Assembly (NCBI GenBank): GCA_023398295.1
Contig: JAEWSL010000023.1
Location: 1-15,105 of the forward strand
DNA length: 15,105 nt
Direction: 5' to 3'
From: Elusimicrobiota bacterium
Lineage (GTDB): Bacteria; Elusimicrobiota; Elusimicrobia; Elusimicrobiales; Elusimicrobiaceae
Within the stretch, counting starts at the first letter, position 1, and each line of letters opens with the position of its first letter. Shown piece after piece: positions 14,393 to 15,105 of the stretch. The notes beneath the pieces are model-generated. The model was not told where the DNA came from, did not search any database, and saw only the letters and a list, made by a program, of their open reading frames with translations. A program made the translations under genes and the position numbers.

Positions 14393-15105
14393 TTACAGCA
14401 GCGTAAGCGGCGCGTAGCGCAGCATAAAGACGCGCTTTGTTCCGTTTGCAAAAACAACGGTTATTTTTACGGCCTCGCCCGCGCCGGTAATTAAAGTAAC
14501 TTTACCTTCGCCGAAGGCCCCGTGTTTTACGCGGCTGCCCACGCGCACCTCCCTGCCGCAGGCGGCAATGCTTTGCTCGGGCGCTTCCGCCTTATTTTTT
14601 GCGTCGGGATAAGCGTTTTGCGGTGCCGTCGGAAACGGCGCGCTGGAGCGTTTTGGGGGGAGGTAAGAACTATCCTCAAAATAATCTTTTTGCTCAAATT
14701 TTTTGCCGAAGGTTTTGAAAGCTTCCTTATATTTATTTTCATTGCTGTAGGAGGAGTTTTGCCGCCCTAAACTCCAGCGGTTGTACCTGCCTTTATAGGC
14801 AATTTCCTCCCTGTCTGCCGGCGCGTTTTGCGGATAGTTTTGCAAAGCCGCGCTTTCTATAAGCCCGCTGTCAAATAAAAAGCGGGAGGCTAAATTGGAA
14901 TAAGTCTTGCCGAAAATTCTTCTGGTTGAGCAGTAGCTCATATACAATTGCTTTTTCGCGCGCGTCATGGCCACGTAGCAAAGGCGGCGTTCTTCCTCAA
15001 GGTCGTCGTCCCCTTTGCCGCTTAAGGGAAACAGGCCTTCTTCTAACCCGCTTACAAACACTGTCGGGAATTCTAACCCTTTTGCCAAATGCACGGTCAT
15101 TAAAG
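14393..15105 (-). CDS. PcrA/UvrD-type DNA helicase, C-terminal part (5' truncated by window edge)
   Basis: The frame is open to the right edge (codon LMTVHLAKGLEF continues upstream), so the ATG at 15098-15100 is internal. Superfamily 1A motif V (HLAKGLEFPTVFVSGLEEGLFP region) and motif VI (EERRLCYVAMTRAKKQLYMSY region) are clear. A disordered linker of about 100 residues rich in Asn, Ser, Lys and Pro follows. It ends in a small beta domain (VRVGSRVKHGAFGEGKV to the stop) like the Tudor-fold tail of PcrA that contacts RNA polymerase. The protein unwinds DNA 3'-5' in repair and transcription-coupled processes. PcrA and UvrD cannot be told apart from this fragment, though the tail fits either. 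Confidence 0.9.
   Translation of the reverse strand, partial: LMTVHLAKGLEFPTVFVSGLEEGLFPLSGKGDDDLEEERRLCYVAMTRAKKQLYMSYCSTRRIFGKTYSNLASRFLFDSGLIESAALQNYPQNAPADREEIAYKGRYNRWSLGRQNSSYSNENKYKEAFKTFGKKFEQKDYFEDSSYLPPKRSSAPFPTAPQNAYPDAKNKAEAPEQSIAACGREVRVGSRVKHGAFGEGKVTLITGAGEAVKITVVFANGTKRVFMLRYAPLTLL

Overview
The window looks like a chromosomal segment from a Rho-containing bacterium with a Gram-negative-type cell plan. An exported thioredoxin-like protein carries a signal peptide, isoprenoids come from the MEP pathway (ispE), and SpoVG is present in a non-Bacillus setting. This combination, together with a PfaA-like lipid/polyketide synthase, reminded me of Elusimicrobiota or a deltaproteobacteria-like lineage. 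That is a recollection, not a demonstrated assignment. Coding density is high and gene order is compact. There are no insertion sequences, phage genes or CRISPR arrays.

Region 1 (1-5526, + strand) is the end of a specialised lipid/polyketide locus with three closely spaced genes. The first is the C-terminal half of a giant PfaA-type synthase (ACP - ketoreductase - dehydratase, cut by the left window edge). It is followed by an Sfp-type phosphopantetheinyl transferase that can load the carrier domains, and by a biotin-dependent acyl-CoA carboxylase carboxyltransferase subunit that can supply the extender unit. The operon ends at a strong bidirectional terminator (5546-5583).

Region 2 (5611-8061, - strand) holds, in transcription order, a YwqK/MORN-like repeat protein, ispE, spoVG (ATGA overlap with ispE) and a tRNA-Gln(UUG). 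The tRNA runs into the shared terminator, so this unit converges on the lipid locus.

Region 3 (8062-9008) is a short divergent promoter region followed by a two-gene thioredoxin operon: cytoplasmic TrxA, then a secreted thioredoxin-fold protein with a CKIC site.

Region 4 (9194-14290, + strand) carries replication, cofactor and transcription housekeeping genes: polA, coaE and rho. DNA polymerase I has lost the proofreading residues, has a long low-complexity linker, and has Asp at the motif A Glu position. Rho carries an N-terminal tract of 22 Lys-Glu-x tripeptides with an almost exact internal 36-bp duplication.

Region 5 (14334-15105) is a 40-bp near-perfect palindrome between convergent genes, then the C-terminal part of a PcrA/UvrD-type helicase on the - strand, cut by the right edge.

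The most distinctive content is the lipid/polyketide locus: a Thr replaces the usual phosphopantetheine-bearing Ser in the visible ACP, and there are long charged linkers between domains. Next come the lineage-specific repeats in Rho and PolA.
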